From contig JAKCPI010000433.1 in the NCBI GenBank assembly GCA_023213315.1, forward strand, positions 1 to 64,000: a stretch of 64,000 nucleotides of DNA, given 5' to 3'. Below are positions 31,372-41,850 of the stretch, piece after piece (within the stretch, counting starts at the first letter, position 1; each line of letters begins with the position of its first letter). Source of the DNA: Euborellia annulipes (Eukaryota > Arthropoda > Insecta > Dermaptera > Anisolabididae). Under the pieces are notes generated by a model. It saw nothing but the letters and a program-made list of their open reading frames with translations. It ran no database searches and was not told the origin of the DNA. The position numbers and the translations under genes are program-made.

Positions 31372-31445
31372 GTCTACTGTATATAGAATATTATAATAAG
31401 GCATTTAATGAATGTCAGGAGGCAAATGGGCTCTCTTTTCACCAG
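31372..31445 (+). CDS. Candidate isolated exon, unknown product
   Basis: A 74-bp segment lies between a pyrimidine-poor acceptor (TATCACACAG) and a strong donor (CACCAG|GTGAGT). One frame is open through it (LLYIEYYNKAFNECQEANG then LSFHQ) and two are closed. The peptide resembles no family I know, and no partner exon was found on + nearby. It lies inside the large intron of the minus-strand gene. It may be chance. Confidence 0.25.
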
Positions 31446-32350
31446 GTGAGTAGAACAATATTGCCTAATTTGTTATGTAAGTTCAAAAAAAAATATATAT
31501 ATTTATATTGCCTGATTTCAACTAGAAGTTAGGAAAAGGAAAAGAAAGAGAAAGAAGTTTAAAGAGTATTAAATGTGGATTTTATCAATTAAATTAGGCG
31601 TAACATCAAGTTTCCCTATTTTTTTTGCAAGACAACTTCATCTTTATTCAAAATATAACATTTTTGGAATTCTTTTAATTTTCTATACATCCTAAATAAG
31701 TCTTAAATAAAACTCTATGAAGTACGGTGTGCTTCAATCAATTTTGAGAGCAAAATGAGAAATAAAGTATCTAAAAAATAATTGATTTTTGAATGGATGA
31801 TGTGTGATGTGCTTTTTTTGCATATATCGCTGCAACTATTCACCGGATAAGGATCAAGTTTGGCAAATTTATAGTCCTAAGTGGACCTAAGAAGTTATTA
31901 AATCTAGAAGTGAATCGGACCGCAGGGAGCTGTAAAAATCATCGGTGAATTATTATTGAGAATCACGTTTTTCTCAGCTTTCTCTGAATCAAATATTTTG
32001 AAACTCAGTCATACTAATTAAGACATTAGCCTCTAGACCTGGAGAAAATTTCACGACAATCCGTTCAGTAGTTCAAAAGTTATTCATAAAATATGAAAAA
32101 AAAAAACATTGCGTTTCAAGATTTAAAACGTCCTTATTTCATATAGAATATATTGACATATAATTAAGTATTTAATTTAATTATATAATTAAAATATTTA
32201 AATCTCACAAACATTATTTGTTTAAATTTTTAAATTTTAATTGCATAATAGATTAATTGCTTTGATTTTGTGGGATTTAGGAAGACTAAACAATTTTTTT
32301 TTTTTTTTGATTGACCAACAAAGTAATTTAATTTAATTAATCATCAAAGT
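31446..32350. other. Non-coding: HPE scrap and dispersed repeat
   Basis: 31720-31795 is an HPE scrap (TATGAAGTACGGTGTGCTTC, AATAATTGATTTTTGAAT). 31835-32125 is the inverted partner of 22380-22590. The rest is AT-rich. Confidence 0.5.
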
Positions 32351-32356
32351 AAAGTA

Positions 32357-32590
32357 GCCCGCGTGTTTGGTGTAGGGGTCAGCGTGCTAGCCTTGTATAC
32401 CAAGGGTCGCGGGTTCCGATCTCAGGCAGTCCGATGATTTTATTTAAGCCATTTGGATGCCTGGACCCCCAATAGATATATTAATAACATACGAGTATCG
32501 TTAAAAGTCTTAAATGGCCTAATTTGCCTAAAAGACAGTGTGGATGTGAGTGTGAATGAGAAACAAGTGTTGACTATTTTTTTTTTTTCA
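32357..32590 (+). mobile_element. SINE-A, diverged copy
   Basis: Head TTTGGTGTAGGGGTCAGCG with box B altered to GGTTCCGATC. The palindromic segment is shortened and the GTGTGGATGTGAGTG tail ends in T-rich rather than A-rich DNA. Confidence 0.7.
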
Positions 32591-32659
32591 TTGGTATGAA
32601 AATAGATATGTAAGGTTAATCGAGAAATCCGATCTATATTGTTTTCAAATAAATAAATA

Positions 32660-33190
32660 AAAAAAAAGAGCAGTAGGATTTTGTGTTTGGGACAAGATGG
32701 AACAGAGTGAGTGGGGGGAGGGGGGGGATTGAATTGGCCCTATAGGGAGGAGCAGCAGCAGCATACAGGGAGAGACGTCATTGGCAAGTGGGGGGTGGGA
32801 AGTTTGCATTTGCCCAGGTCAAGGGGTTTATCTCGAAAGGGCATAGGGTCATGTCATTGGGGTGGGGTGGGATACATAATTACAACACGAATTAATAATT
32901 GATTTTCTAAAATTATATTTTCTAAAACACCCGAAGGAATGGATGGATATATAAGAAAGTTTTAATTTTTTTTTTTTTTTCTCAAAATCAACATTTCATT
33001 TCAATTGAGGTCAAATATAAGTGATTCAGAAAAATTTCATCTGTGTTTATATTTATTTACGCGTGCGAATTAAATCAAGATCGAAATTAAAGTTAATTAT
33101 ATACTGGGAGGCTAAAGAGACTTTCTTTCACAATTAGATATTATTTTAGATGAGACGGCTTGAAAATGTAGAGTACAAACTTGATTAACG
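32660..33190. other. G-rich patch then AT-rich DNA
   Basis: 32690-32870 is G-rich with short open frames caused by composition only. No gene recognised. Confidence 0.35.
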
Positions 33191-33199
33191 AATTAACTC

Positions 33200-33998
33200 T
33201 GATCTTCGGTAATCGAAAGTTGTATTTATTATATTTTGTTACCATGGCAACCATATCTCCTATTCTTCCTATGAAGTACAAGAGTAAAGTGGTCTTCAGA
33301 AGAATTCAATGGTAAAATGAGAATATACATTTGAAAGAGCATCTAAAAAATAATTGTTTTTTGAATTTTAATCAAAATCGTTGAAGCGAATTTTGAGAGA
33401 ATCGAAAAAAACTGAAAAAGTACATCAGTAAAGTACTAGTACTTTTTGGCCGATTTTGTTTAAAAGCTTATTTTCACGCCCTATGGGGGTGCTTAACTTA
33501 AATATAAAATTTCAACCTCCTACCTCAATTCCTTCATGCTTTAAATTGAACACCCACAGACACACACACACACACAAGACAGACAGACCATGTCGCGAAA
33601 ACCACTTTTTTGGATTCAGGGGACCCCAAAACGTGTATATCCATCAAAATCTCAACATCGAATCATGGGCGTACCCAGGATCAAATCTAGGGGGGGGGGC
33701 AGATCATGGTCGTCAAGATTGTGACATAGCTATTTTTTATATAGAGAGGTAAAGCCTTCGAATTAAAGGCCTAAAAACCCTCGAGTTCTCACAAAAAAAA
33801 TCATTCCCCGTCGCCATCCCCCAATTTTGTTTCGTTTCAACACTTTATAAACATTTAATTTTTTTTTTTTGCTTCTAGGGGGGGGGGGGGGGCAGCTGCT
33901 CCCCTGCCCCTCGCTGGGTACGCCCATGCATCGAATTTTTGACATGAATTCAATACTTTCTCTCTTTATATATTAACATATATAGAGGTAAGAGGAAG
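33200..33998 (+). mobile_element. HPE copy lacking the left hairpin, with hAT insert
   Basis: Starts at a remnant of the hairpin loop (GGTAATCGAAAGTTGT), X-box 33238-33251, AGTACTAGTACT near 33435, right hairpin to 33998. It is split by the hAT MITE at 33664-33928. Confidence 0.82.
33664..33928. mobile_element. hAT-type MITE, 265 bp, inside HPE
   Basis: The ends are CATGGGCGTACCCAGGAT and GCTGGGTACGCCCATG. The perfect 8-bp duplication CATCGAAT lies at 33656-33663 and 33929-33936. The G-run and C-run interior is low-complexity. Confidence 0.9.
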
Positions 33999-34065
33999 TA
34001 AAATCATAGATCTCGATTAATATCAGTCAACCAGTGATGCATTGGTACTTTAGAAAGGAAAAAAA

Positions 34066-34741
34066 TCTGGTGTGACTGGCGCACAGCACACAACTTTCTC
34101 TTACCTTCGGTAATCGAAAGTTGTGTACTGTGCTTGTCACACCAGATTTTTTGTGTCGACATGTATTTAGTTCCCGGCAGTAGGGAATATTTGAATTCAG
34201 ATGTAAAATTTATAAGTATGGGAAAATATTTATATTTCGTAACCATGACAACCATTTCTCCTATCTTTCCTATGAAGCACAAGAGTAAAGTGTGCTTCAA
34301 ACAATTTTGAGAGCAAAACGAGAATATACATTTGAAAGAGCATCTAAAAAATAATTGATTTTTGAATTTTAATCAAAATCGTTAGAGCGAATTTTGAGAA
34401 AATCGAAAAAAACTGAAAAAGTACATCAGTAAAGTACTAGTACTCTTTGGCCGATTTTGATTAAAAGCTTATTTTTCCGGTCCCGGGGGTGTTTAACTTA
34501 AATATAAAATTTCAGCCTCATAGCTCAATTCCTTCATGCTTAAAAGTGAACACAGACACACCCACCCACACACCCACCCACCCACCCACACACAGACAGA
34601 CCATGTCGCGAAAACCACTTTTTTGGATTCAGGGGACCTCAAAACGTGAAGATCCATCAAAATCTCGACATCGAATTTTTGACATGAAACCAATACTTTC
34701 TCTCTATATATATATTACATATATACATAGGTAAGAGAAAG
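34066..34741 (+). mobile_element. HPE, full-length copy
   Basis: Very close to the 5338 copy, including the shared GTACTGTGC hairpin arm and GACATGTATTTAG. The X-box is mutated at two sites (GTAACCATGACAAC). It lies 60 bp from the preceding copy in the same orientation. Confidence 0.87.
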
Positions 34742-35049
34742 TAAAAAAGTCGAAAGGAATTTTTTTTTCTAGAAGAAATCGAGAAAAATTATTAAAATGC
34801 AGTTAGTTTTATTTCAATCAGCGTTAATTGAATCTGCATCGGTCATTTTTTTTCTCCTTATTCATATAGGATCATCAGCTTGATCCTTTAAATTTCTTAT
34901 CAGAGTCATTTCAACTTGATAAATTTGTGAAATTTTTAATTTAATTATATATTTCACTGGATGGCGGGTTTAACGGTCTTGTTTGTAGGTGGGGGGGGGG
35001 ACCTATCCTGATTTTCATCACTGCTTGCCGTTGCTTAACCCAGGTTGAA

Positions 35050-35165
35050 CCAGGAGGTTTTTTTTTTAATTCATTTAAGGTCTTTTTCGGCCATTTAGAC
35101 CCCTGTTTTATTTTAAATTTTTGTCGCATAAGGCAGGATACGAACCCTTGACCTTTGATACCAGA
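35050..35165 (-). repeat. tRNA-head-like repeat fragment
   Basis: The minus strand carries GGTATCAAAGGTCAAGGGTT continuing into CGTATCC (box B-like), then a GGCC/AAAAAGACC tail. Possibly another SINE; a single short copy. Confidence 0.35.
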
Positions 35166-35274
35166 AGAGGGGGGGGGGGGGGGGTCGAAATGTTCTAAAT
35201 GGGTTCTTGATTTGTTGTATGCTTGCTTAGCTTAGTATTTGAATTAAATAAAATGTTTTTTTTTTTTTTTTTTA

Positions 35275-35470
35275 AGAAGCTGCTGGGGGATCTGGCAACG
35301 GATTAGACCAACAGTCACCAAGATCGTTGTAGTTAAGCTTTGCCAAGTGCGGTGAAATCTCGGGTGGGTGGCGCCGGAGAATAGAGTGTTGAACGTCCCC
35401 CAAAAGCCATCGATTCAAATATTGAACAACAAACCCCTAAATGGCCTCAGCAACCGTGAGGACAAATAAA
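35275..35470 (+). mobile_element. 5S-rRNA-like SINE
   Basis: CACCAAGATCGTTGTAGTTAAGC (35318-35338 region) and CGGGTGGGTGGCGCC (35361-35375) line up with the internal control region of 5S rRNA, followed by GTTGAACGTCCCCC and a tail with AAATGGCCTCAGC and A-rich DNA. Second copy, inverted, at 26815-27003. Confidence 0.55.
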
Positions 35471-35479
35471 AAACAATTT

Positions 35480-36230
35480 TCAATTATCGATTAATTTATA
35501 CACTTCTAATTGAATTGTATTCTTATTAATGGACGAAAAAATCAATTAAAATTGTAAATGAAGTGATGAAGTTCAAGATGAAAATATTTATATATACAAT
35601 TTTAGGTTATCAAATATGATGTCATTTTTTTTTTTATTATTTTTATTATTATTTATTAGATTATATTTATTATTTTTTCTTTTTTTTAAATGCGATTGTG
35701 AATTAAATTAAAGTGAGTGAGAAAGAGAGAAAGATAAAGTATGAATCATATTAAAGAGATTAATAATAAAATTTAAACATACGTGGCATTTTGACATTCA
35801 AGATTAAAAAAATTAATTATATAATATAATTAATCAATAAATAAGAATATTTATAACAAATATTATCAATAAATAAGTGAAAAGAATTTTGAAAAAAAAA
35901 AATTAATAATATTGAGATTTTTGACATTTAGGTTAAAAAAAAAATTTGTTTTAACTAAAATTTGATCTGTCATTTTTTAGGTTAATATATTCAAGAGGAA
36001 AATTGAATAAATTTCAAAATTAAAATAATTAATTTGAAATTTATTATTATTATTATTATTTAATGTGATTGATTAAAAATATGTAATTTAGGTTATGTTT
36101 GTTTGATAATCATTTTATGTATTATTGGGGTTTGTATTTAGTATTCTTTGACTGTTATTGTTGTTTATGCTTATTAAATGACAGATGTCAACTGTCATTC
36201 ATGCTGATGATGATGATGATGACAGTTTGA
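35480..36230. other. AT-rich intron of the minus-strand gene
   Basis: TTATTA and AATTAA runs and a (GATGAT)n microsatellite at 36205-36220, just inside the intron. No repeat family recognised. Confidence 0.45.
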
Positions 36231-36237
36231 TACTCAC

Positions 36238-36344
36238 CTCATAATAAAGAGCACCATGGCACAAAAGCAGATGAGAACAGCCAATACAGAAAAAATATTT
36301 GTGAGTTCAGCAACTGAGACGAGCATCGCTGTCATTCCGACCAT
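36238..36344 (-). CDS. Unknown membrane-protein gene, exon 1
   Basis: A 107-bp first coding exon on minus. The ATG (36342-36344) sits in a GAAAATGG context. The 35 codons read MVGMTAMLVSVAELTNIFSV, then a strongly hydrophobic stretch (LAVLICFCAMVLFIM) consistent with a signal anchor at about residues 14-35. The donor AG|GTGAGTA is consensus and leaves phase 2, matching the exon at 28524-28678. The joined N-terminus suggests a single-pass type II membrane protein or one with an uncleaved signal. I do not recognise it. The gene diverges from the acylphosphatase gene, with about 1.0 kb between start codons. Confidence 0.55.
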
Positions 36345-37372
36345 TTTCAAATGATGATTAAATTTTAATTTTTGTGCACATTAATAACACCAACGCACGC
36401 ACTCACTCACAAATGTGTGTGTATATATATATACGCGCACTCACAACAACAACAAACAAAACAAAAGCACACACGTTGTGTCAATGAATTTGACGACCGT
36501 GTAACAGCCGATTAGATCTTAGTTTATTCTTCATCGCTGTCTATAAACGAATTGAATGTGAAAGTACAAGAGAAGAGAATAAGAAGTGAAGAACTGAGCG
36601 ATGACGACTCGACTGCTGCAGGAAAAGTCAAGCCTTCTATCTATCTCTCTCTTTCACTCCTTCTATCATTTGACTCGCTCTTTCTCTTTTCAACTCTAGT
36701 TACTCTTTGCTATAGATACTCTTTGCCCGGACCACAACCACGCGCTCTTGCGTTCAATATTTCTACTATTGTATTCATAAATAAATAATTATAATTGTCA
36801 TAATTAAAAAAAAATATTTAAAAAAATAAAAAATAAATTATTGATAAAAAAATAAATAAAATCAATTTTTATGAATAAAGTATAATTAATTTGCATTATT
36901 TAACTTTGTATTAATTAAAATATTAATTATTAATAACCTCTCAATCAATATTTTTGATATTTCAAAATTTTTATTAATCAAAATAACTTTTTTTGAATAA
37001 AAAATAAAAATAAAATAAAATACAATTTTTAAAATAAATGAGTTATGAATTTTTATACCATTATAAGATCAATAAAAATGCATTTATAATTAAAAAAAAA
37101 AATTAAACTAAATTAAAAAATAAAACTGAAAAAAATTGATTAAACAATTTTAATATTATAGGAAAATAAAGCTAAGAGATATGTTTAAATAAAAAAATTT
37201 AATAAAACAAATAGAATTAAATTTTTCAATTATTATTATTCTCATAGATCGACACTAGCGCTACTTCTGTCTAAAATGGTAACTAATTTGTCAATAAATT
37301 GAATTTCAAATAATCGTAGTTATAAACAATTCTGAAATAAATATAAAAAAAAGAATAATAAAAATAAATAAA
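36345..37372. promoter_or_regulatory. Divergent intergenic region (two 5' UTRs/promoters)
   Basis: Separates the minus-strand start codon from the acylphosphatase ATG. It holds (CA)/(TATA) simple repeats at 36410-36440, mixed-composition sequence at 36480-36770 that could be 5' UTR and promoter of the minus gene, and AT-rich DNA nearer the acylphosphatase start. No MITE or SINE is inserted here, unlike nearly all the surrounding DNA. Confidence 0.45.
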
Positions 37373-37427
37373 ATGAGTTCGAAAGAATTAGTTGCTTTAG
37401 ATTTCGAAGTTTTTGGGAAAGTCCAAG
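37373..37427 (+). CDS. Acylphosphatase, exon 1
   Basis: Acylphosphatase hydrolyses the carboxyl-phosphate bond of acylphosphates such as 1,3-bisphosphoglycerate; it is a small cytosolic alpha/beta enzyme of 98-99 aa. This exon encodes MSSKELVALDFEVFGKVQ, the first beta strand and start of the phosphate-binding loop. It ends one base into a Gly codon at a consensus donor (AAG|GTGAGT). The gene-level reading is exons 37373-37427, 37499-37515, 37582-37691, then 41413-41530 or 44152-44266. Both products have the family's exact length. The ATG follows an A-rich leader, with stops upstream in frame. Confidence 0.93.
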
Positions 37428-37498
37428 GTGAGTTTGAATGTATATCTTGTTGATAAATTATTACTAACCTAACCTTATTATTTTTCTTTTTTTGACAG

Positions 37499-37515
37499 GA
37501 GTATTTTTTAGGAAG
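37499..37515 (+). CDS. Acylphosphatase, exon 2 (17-nt micro-exon)
   Basis: The acceptor TTTGACAG and donor AAG|GTAAAC bound only 17 nt, which complete the Gly codon and add VFFRK. With GKVQG from exon 1 this is the signature GxVQGVxFR; the Arg is the known phosphate-binding catalytic residue. Skipping it would remove the active-site loop and shift the frame. Confidence 0.92.
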
Positions 37516-37581
37516 GTAAACTAATTTGATTCATTTAAATGAGGCTTAATCTCTATATAATGAGAAAATATTTACTTTTAG

Positions 37582-37691
37582 TACACAGCACAGCAATGTA
37601 AAAGTTTAGGCATCCGAGGTTGGTGTATGAACACAAGTCATGATACTGTGCTTGGCAAATTGGAAGGTGACAGAAGCAAAGTGGAAGAGAT
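37582..37691 (+). CDS. Acylphosphatase, exon 3
   Basis: Encodes YTAQQCKSLGIRGWCMNT continuing to EGDRSKVEEM. GWCMNT matches the family GWVxNT block, whose Asn is the second catalytic residue. G-x-LEGD matches the usual GxxxG strand. The acceptor is TTTTAG. The donor follows AT (AT|GTAAGC), leaving phase 2, which both downstream terminal exons complete with G to give Met. Confidence 0.93.
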
Positions 37692-38059
37692 GTAAGCATT
37701 TAATTTTAATAATAATAAAATTAATTAAAACTCGGAGTGAAGGAAAATATGATATGTTCAAGTCAAATCAAATATTTTTAGCTCATAAAAACAAATGTTG
37801 ACATTTGAATATTTTGATCAAGAGTGTCTAATTCTTATTTTGACTTAAATATATATATATTTATTTATGGCTTAGTTAAACTCGTCATTTTGATATTAAA
37901 ACAGAGATTTAAGCTTTATTTACTTATTCTGAACAAATTACTTTGTAAAATAGCTTGTATTTTTATTGAAAACCATAATTTCATGGACTTATTTATTTCA
38001 AAAGGCGTTTGTATTTGAATTATATACATGTAGCACGGGGACGTATGACTGCAAAATAG

Positions 38060-38178
38060 AGATGTGTTGATTAAAAAAAATAAACAGAAGATGCAGCCAG
38101 CGAATTTTCCCACGGCTGATCTTAAAAAGAAAATCAACCGGCTGCATCTTTTTGTTTACTTTTTTTATTAACACAATT
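38060..38178. mobile_element. Palindromic MITE, ~118 bp
   Basis: TGTTGATTAAAAAAAATAAAC with AGATGCAGCC at the left mirrors GGCTGCATCT and GTTTACTTTTTTTATTAACA at the right. Only ~35 bp separate the arms. Confidence 0.65.
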
Positions 38179-38638
38179 ATATACCTATACTCTCTGATGA
38201 AATAACTGGAAAAGCCTCTTCGGAGCAATAAATAAATAAGGAAGAATTCAAGTAACTGGGACATCCTCAAAGATTTTCTTATGGGAAACTAAACAATTTT
38301 TTCCATTGCTATAACGCTGTCCATTGAGCAACGCGGAATGAACAGGCGGGTTCTCCTCTATATTATTTCACAAAAACTGCCATAACTGTTATCCGAACTC
38401 CCATAGAGCACAGACCTGGTCTCTACGGAATTTTCCTATTTTCGAAATTCAAGGGATCTTGAAAGCTCAAAGATTTGACTCAACTGACGAAATAAATGAA
38501 AAATCGCCGTAGGAGCTGAACAGTATTTCAAAAGTGTTCAATAAATTAAAAAAATAAATAAAAATGTAAAATGTTATTTAAATTCTTTTAGTCGACGTTT
38601 CGGACGCCAATCGCTCCATACATTTATTTAAAAAACCT

Positions 38639-39988
38639 CTAAAGCCCCATACACACCATACTTTGGTATGTGAGCCCGACTCGGCTCGCCTTCAAACTAG
38701 CCAAATCCGCAAGTGTGTGTAATCCAGTCTAATAAGCCCAAGAAAGAGGCAAACTGCGGAATTTTTCCGAATAAGCTGAAAATTGGTACACACCTTAGTT
38801 TAGACATTCTAAAGACTGGGAAAAAAGTCTCATATAATCTCGTGTCTGCGTCACAAGATATTCGAGGTCAAAGGTCGCGAAAATCGTTTTTTTTTGTGAT
38901 TATCTCGTTTTCTATGGAAAATACGACATTTATGGTTATTATAAAACTTGTAGATTATAAAATTACCTACAATTTTCATTTCAAGGATTTTTTCGTATCT
39001 TGAACCGTTCTCGAGATAGAGCGCGGAGAGTGCATAGGTATACAGGTGTATACATGTATATGGTCAACGCGGGGCTAAGAATATATTTAATTATTTAAAG
39101 CTAATAATTCCATTAAAATATTGTTATTATTATTATTTATAAATTGTATTCATAAATTCATTTATTTATAACAAGTACTCTATTATTTTATTTATTATTT
39201 ATGAATAAGAAATTCATGTAATAGCGTTATGTAAACTACGGTGGGGGGGGGGGGGGGGGTTAATAATTTGGTATGCTAAGTAATAATAATCTATTAAAAT
39301 ATGATTTTAATTATTATAATAATTTATTAATTAAAAAAAATATTTATACAGTATGTGCATTACTTATAGGTGAGGAAATTTTATTTTTGTATACGGATGA
39401 GTGCTTGCACTCTCTGCGCTCTATCTTGAGAACGATTAAAGATACAAAAAAATGCTTGAAATGAAAATTGTAGGTAATTTTATAATCTACAAGTTTTATA
39501 ATAAGCTTAAATGTCGTATTTTCCATAGAAAACGAGATAATCACAAAAAAAAAAAAAAACGATTTTTGTGACCTTTGACCTCGAATATCTTGTGACGCAG
39601 ACCCGAGATTATATGAGGCTTTTTTCCCAGTCTTTAGAATGCCAAAACAAAGGAGTGTACCAATTTTGAGCTTATTCGGAAAAATTCCGCAGTGAAATGC
39701 TAATTTTACTGGGCTAGTGGCCTTTCTTGAGCCGAGCCGGGACAGATTCGTCTGGGCCTTTCTCCGGCTCGGCAGCAGATCCGCAAGTGTGTGGGCTCTT
39801 TACGGATCGGGCTCGTGCCTCAGATTATGCAAACTATGGCCGATTTTGGCTCGGCTCGGTTCGTGAGACACACTTGCATATTTGGGTCGTTTGTAGACTA
39901 GCCGAGCAGGGCTCGTACGCGTGTATGGTGAAAAATCGCCGGATCCGGCTCGCGTACCAAAGTACGGCGTGTATGGGGCGCTTAAGCC
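38639..39988. mobile_element. Foldback element containing a second long inverted repeat
   Basis: The outer arms start GCCCCATACAC and contain TACTTTGGTA and ACTCGGCTCGCC-like blocks (38641-38735; inverse 39740-39988). Between them is another inverted repeat of ~300 bp: 38757-39035 mirrors 39400-39690 (CTGCGGAATTTTTCCGAATAAGCT, positions 38754-38777, inverse near 39672-39695). A related smaller foldback copy is at 53728-54004. No transposase. Confidence 0.7.
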
Positions 39989-40162
39989 ATCATTAGAAAC
40001 GGCTGGTAATAATCTAAGCGTGTAATTTAACAGCAACAGCATCTGTGGTCTGCTCACTGCAAAAGTAAATAAATTATCTGATCATTACACACTTAGGGCT
40101 CAAATTTTATATCAATTTGCGGCTCAAATTTCATAAAGTTGCATATTAAAAACAAACAAGGT

Positions 40163-40310
40163 ACAGTGAGGGTCAATATCAAGTCCCACCCATGCGTTTT
40201 CTACTTGTGATTATTTCATTGTTTTTATAAGGAAAATGAAAATCTTTATTGGAAATTTTCTAGGTTTGAACCATGAAAGTTTCCATTAAAAAAGAGATTA
40301 GTTAAGTGAT
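40163..40310 (+). mobile_element. Mariner-type MITE remnant
   Basis: CAGTGAGGGTCAATATCAAG through TTTCATTGTTTTTATAAGG matches the end of the MITE at 5193-6067 and is uninterrupted where that copy carries an HPE. The other end is missing; an HPE scrap follows at 40315-40470. Confidence 0.75.
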
Positions 40311-40539
40311 TTTGAAGGATATACACGTTTTGAGGTCCCCTGAGTCCAAAAAGGTGGTTTTCGCGGTCGTGGTCTGTTTGTTTGTTTGTGTGTGTTTTTT
40401 TGTAAAAAAAATCTCTAAAAAAAAAAAAAGCTAAAAGGTTGAAATTTTTTATATATTTTTTTAAACACACCCTTTTCCCCCTTCCCCCCCACATACATAC
40501 ATTCTTTTCCACTACTTTTGCCATTTAAGTTTTTTTAAG

Positions 40540-40692
40540 ATATTGGTTTGCCCCGGGGGCCCTGCGTGGGGAGAAGGCATTTGGTTCCCCCCCCGGGGGG
40601 CTTCGTTTTCCTTCCCTTGAAAAGATAATATATTTTATTTTTTTTTATTTTTTTAAATATAAATAGAAAAAGGGGGGAGGGGGCTTAAAGGC

Positions 40693-40735
<43 letters not shown>

Positions 40736-40995
40736 AATATATAAATTAGGTGGGGTTTTTTTTTTTTTTTTTTTTTTTTTAATTAAATAAAAAGGGTGGG
40801 CCCCGCCCCCCCCCCACCCTGGCAGCCCGGCCCCCCCCCCCCAATTAAGGAAATTTGTATTTTTTTTTTTTTTTCTTTTTAAATTTGTTAAAAGAAAAAT
40901 TAAAAAAATTTTTAATTTTTTATTTTTTTTTTTTTTCTTTTTATTTTAAAAAATTAAAAATTAAAAATAAAAAAAATTTATTTTTTATTTTAATT
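40540..40995. repeat. Homopolymer-dominated low-complexity block
   Basis: Runs of A (nearly 40 long), T, C and G in quick succession. It may be genuine simple sequence, but the pattern also suits a poorly resolved assembly stretch. No coding signal. Confidence 0.6.
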
Positions 40996-40997
40996 TG

Positions 40998-41213
40998 TAC
41001 TCTATAGAAAAGATAGGAGAAATGGTTGCCATGGTAACAAAATATAAATATTTTCCCCTACTTATAAATTTTACATCTTGAAATTCGAATGTACCGTACT
41101 GTCGGGAACTAAATACATGTCGACACAAAAAAACTCGTGTGACAAGCACAGTACACAACTTTCGATTCCCGAAGGTAAGAGAAAGTTGTGTTCTATGCTC
41201 CAGTCACATTAGA
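40998..41213 (-). mobile_element. HPE left half
   Basis: Reverse piece with X-box complement 41025-41038, GTCGACA and left hairpin to 41213. The right half is missing. Confidence 0.78.
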
Positions 41214-41255
41214 TTTTTTACATTTATGACGAATTTGTTACTAATAGTATATTAA

Positions 41256-41293
41256 TCTTAAAAAATGGAAGCTGTTTTGCTTCCGAAACGTCG
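41256..41293 (+). ncRNA. Decayed hammerhead-like motif
   Basis: A stable stem II (GGAAGC-TGTTTT-GCTTCC) is followed by GAAACGTCGG, but the expected CUGANGA upstream reads CTTAAAAA. Probably inactive. Confidence 0.4.
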
Positions 41294-41412
41294 GCCATAT
41301 TGTGGGGAAATAAATTCCGATTGCCTGAATATTCTTCTACAACTAACCATCTTATCTACATCAATTTGTTGTTGTAATTTTGTTTGTTTGTTTGTTTTTT
41401 TTTTAATTTAAG

Positions 41413-41530
41413 GAAACAATGGCTCCGTCGAACTGGGAGTCCCCATTCTAGAATTGATAAAGCAGAATTTAAAAATGAAAAAACCATTAAGGAATATACA
41501 TTTGATAATTTTAGTATTAAAAGAGATTAA
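41413..41530 (+). CDS. Acylphosphatase, terminal exon A
   Basis: The acceptor AATTTAAG precedes G, which completes Met with exon 3. It encodes KQWLRRTGSPHSRIDKAEF followed by KNEKTIKEYTFDNFSIKRD and a TAA. This is the canonical C-terminal third of acylphosphatase (GSP-x-SRID, then the last beta strand). The product with exons 1-3 is 99 aa. AATAAA lies about 100 bp after the stop (near 41632). Confidence 0.92.
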
Positions 41531-41850
41531 TTTTTTTTTCCTACGGCGATAATCCGCCATTGACTTGTATTTATTATTATTTATTAGGAGTGTTTTAATA
41601 ATAATTATATTCTCTGTGATATTTATATCTAAATAAAACTTTTAAATATTAATAATTTTTTAAATTCTCCTCTGCTTCTTTAATATTTCCTTCCATTTTT
41701 TTTTTTTTTTTTTTTTTTTGAAACAATCTCTTGTTGAACACGGAAACTCCAACGATGGGCAACCAATAGAGTGTAGTCCCTAGGGACAAGTTTGATATAT
41801 AAAAAAATTTGGTGTTGACTGTGTCTTCTACATAGCCGGTGGCTTTTTAA
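41531..41850. other. 3' UTR and AT-rich DNA
   Basis: The 3' UTR of terminal exon A with AATAAA, followed by poly-T. No other element until the TTAA MITE. Confidence 0.5.

Larger units (their letters stand above)
37692..41412. other. Acylphosphatase intron 3, repeat-filled
   Basis: A 3.7-kb intron holding a palindromic MITE (38060-38178), a foldback nest (38639-39988), a mariner MITE remnant (40163-40310), HPE scraps, a low-complexity block (40540-40995), a reverse HPE left half (40998-41213) and a hammerhead-like motif (41256-41293). A decayed hammerhead-like motif also lies at 38593-38616 on minus. Confidence 0.8.
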
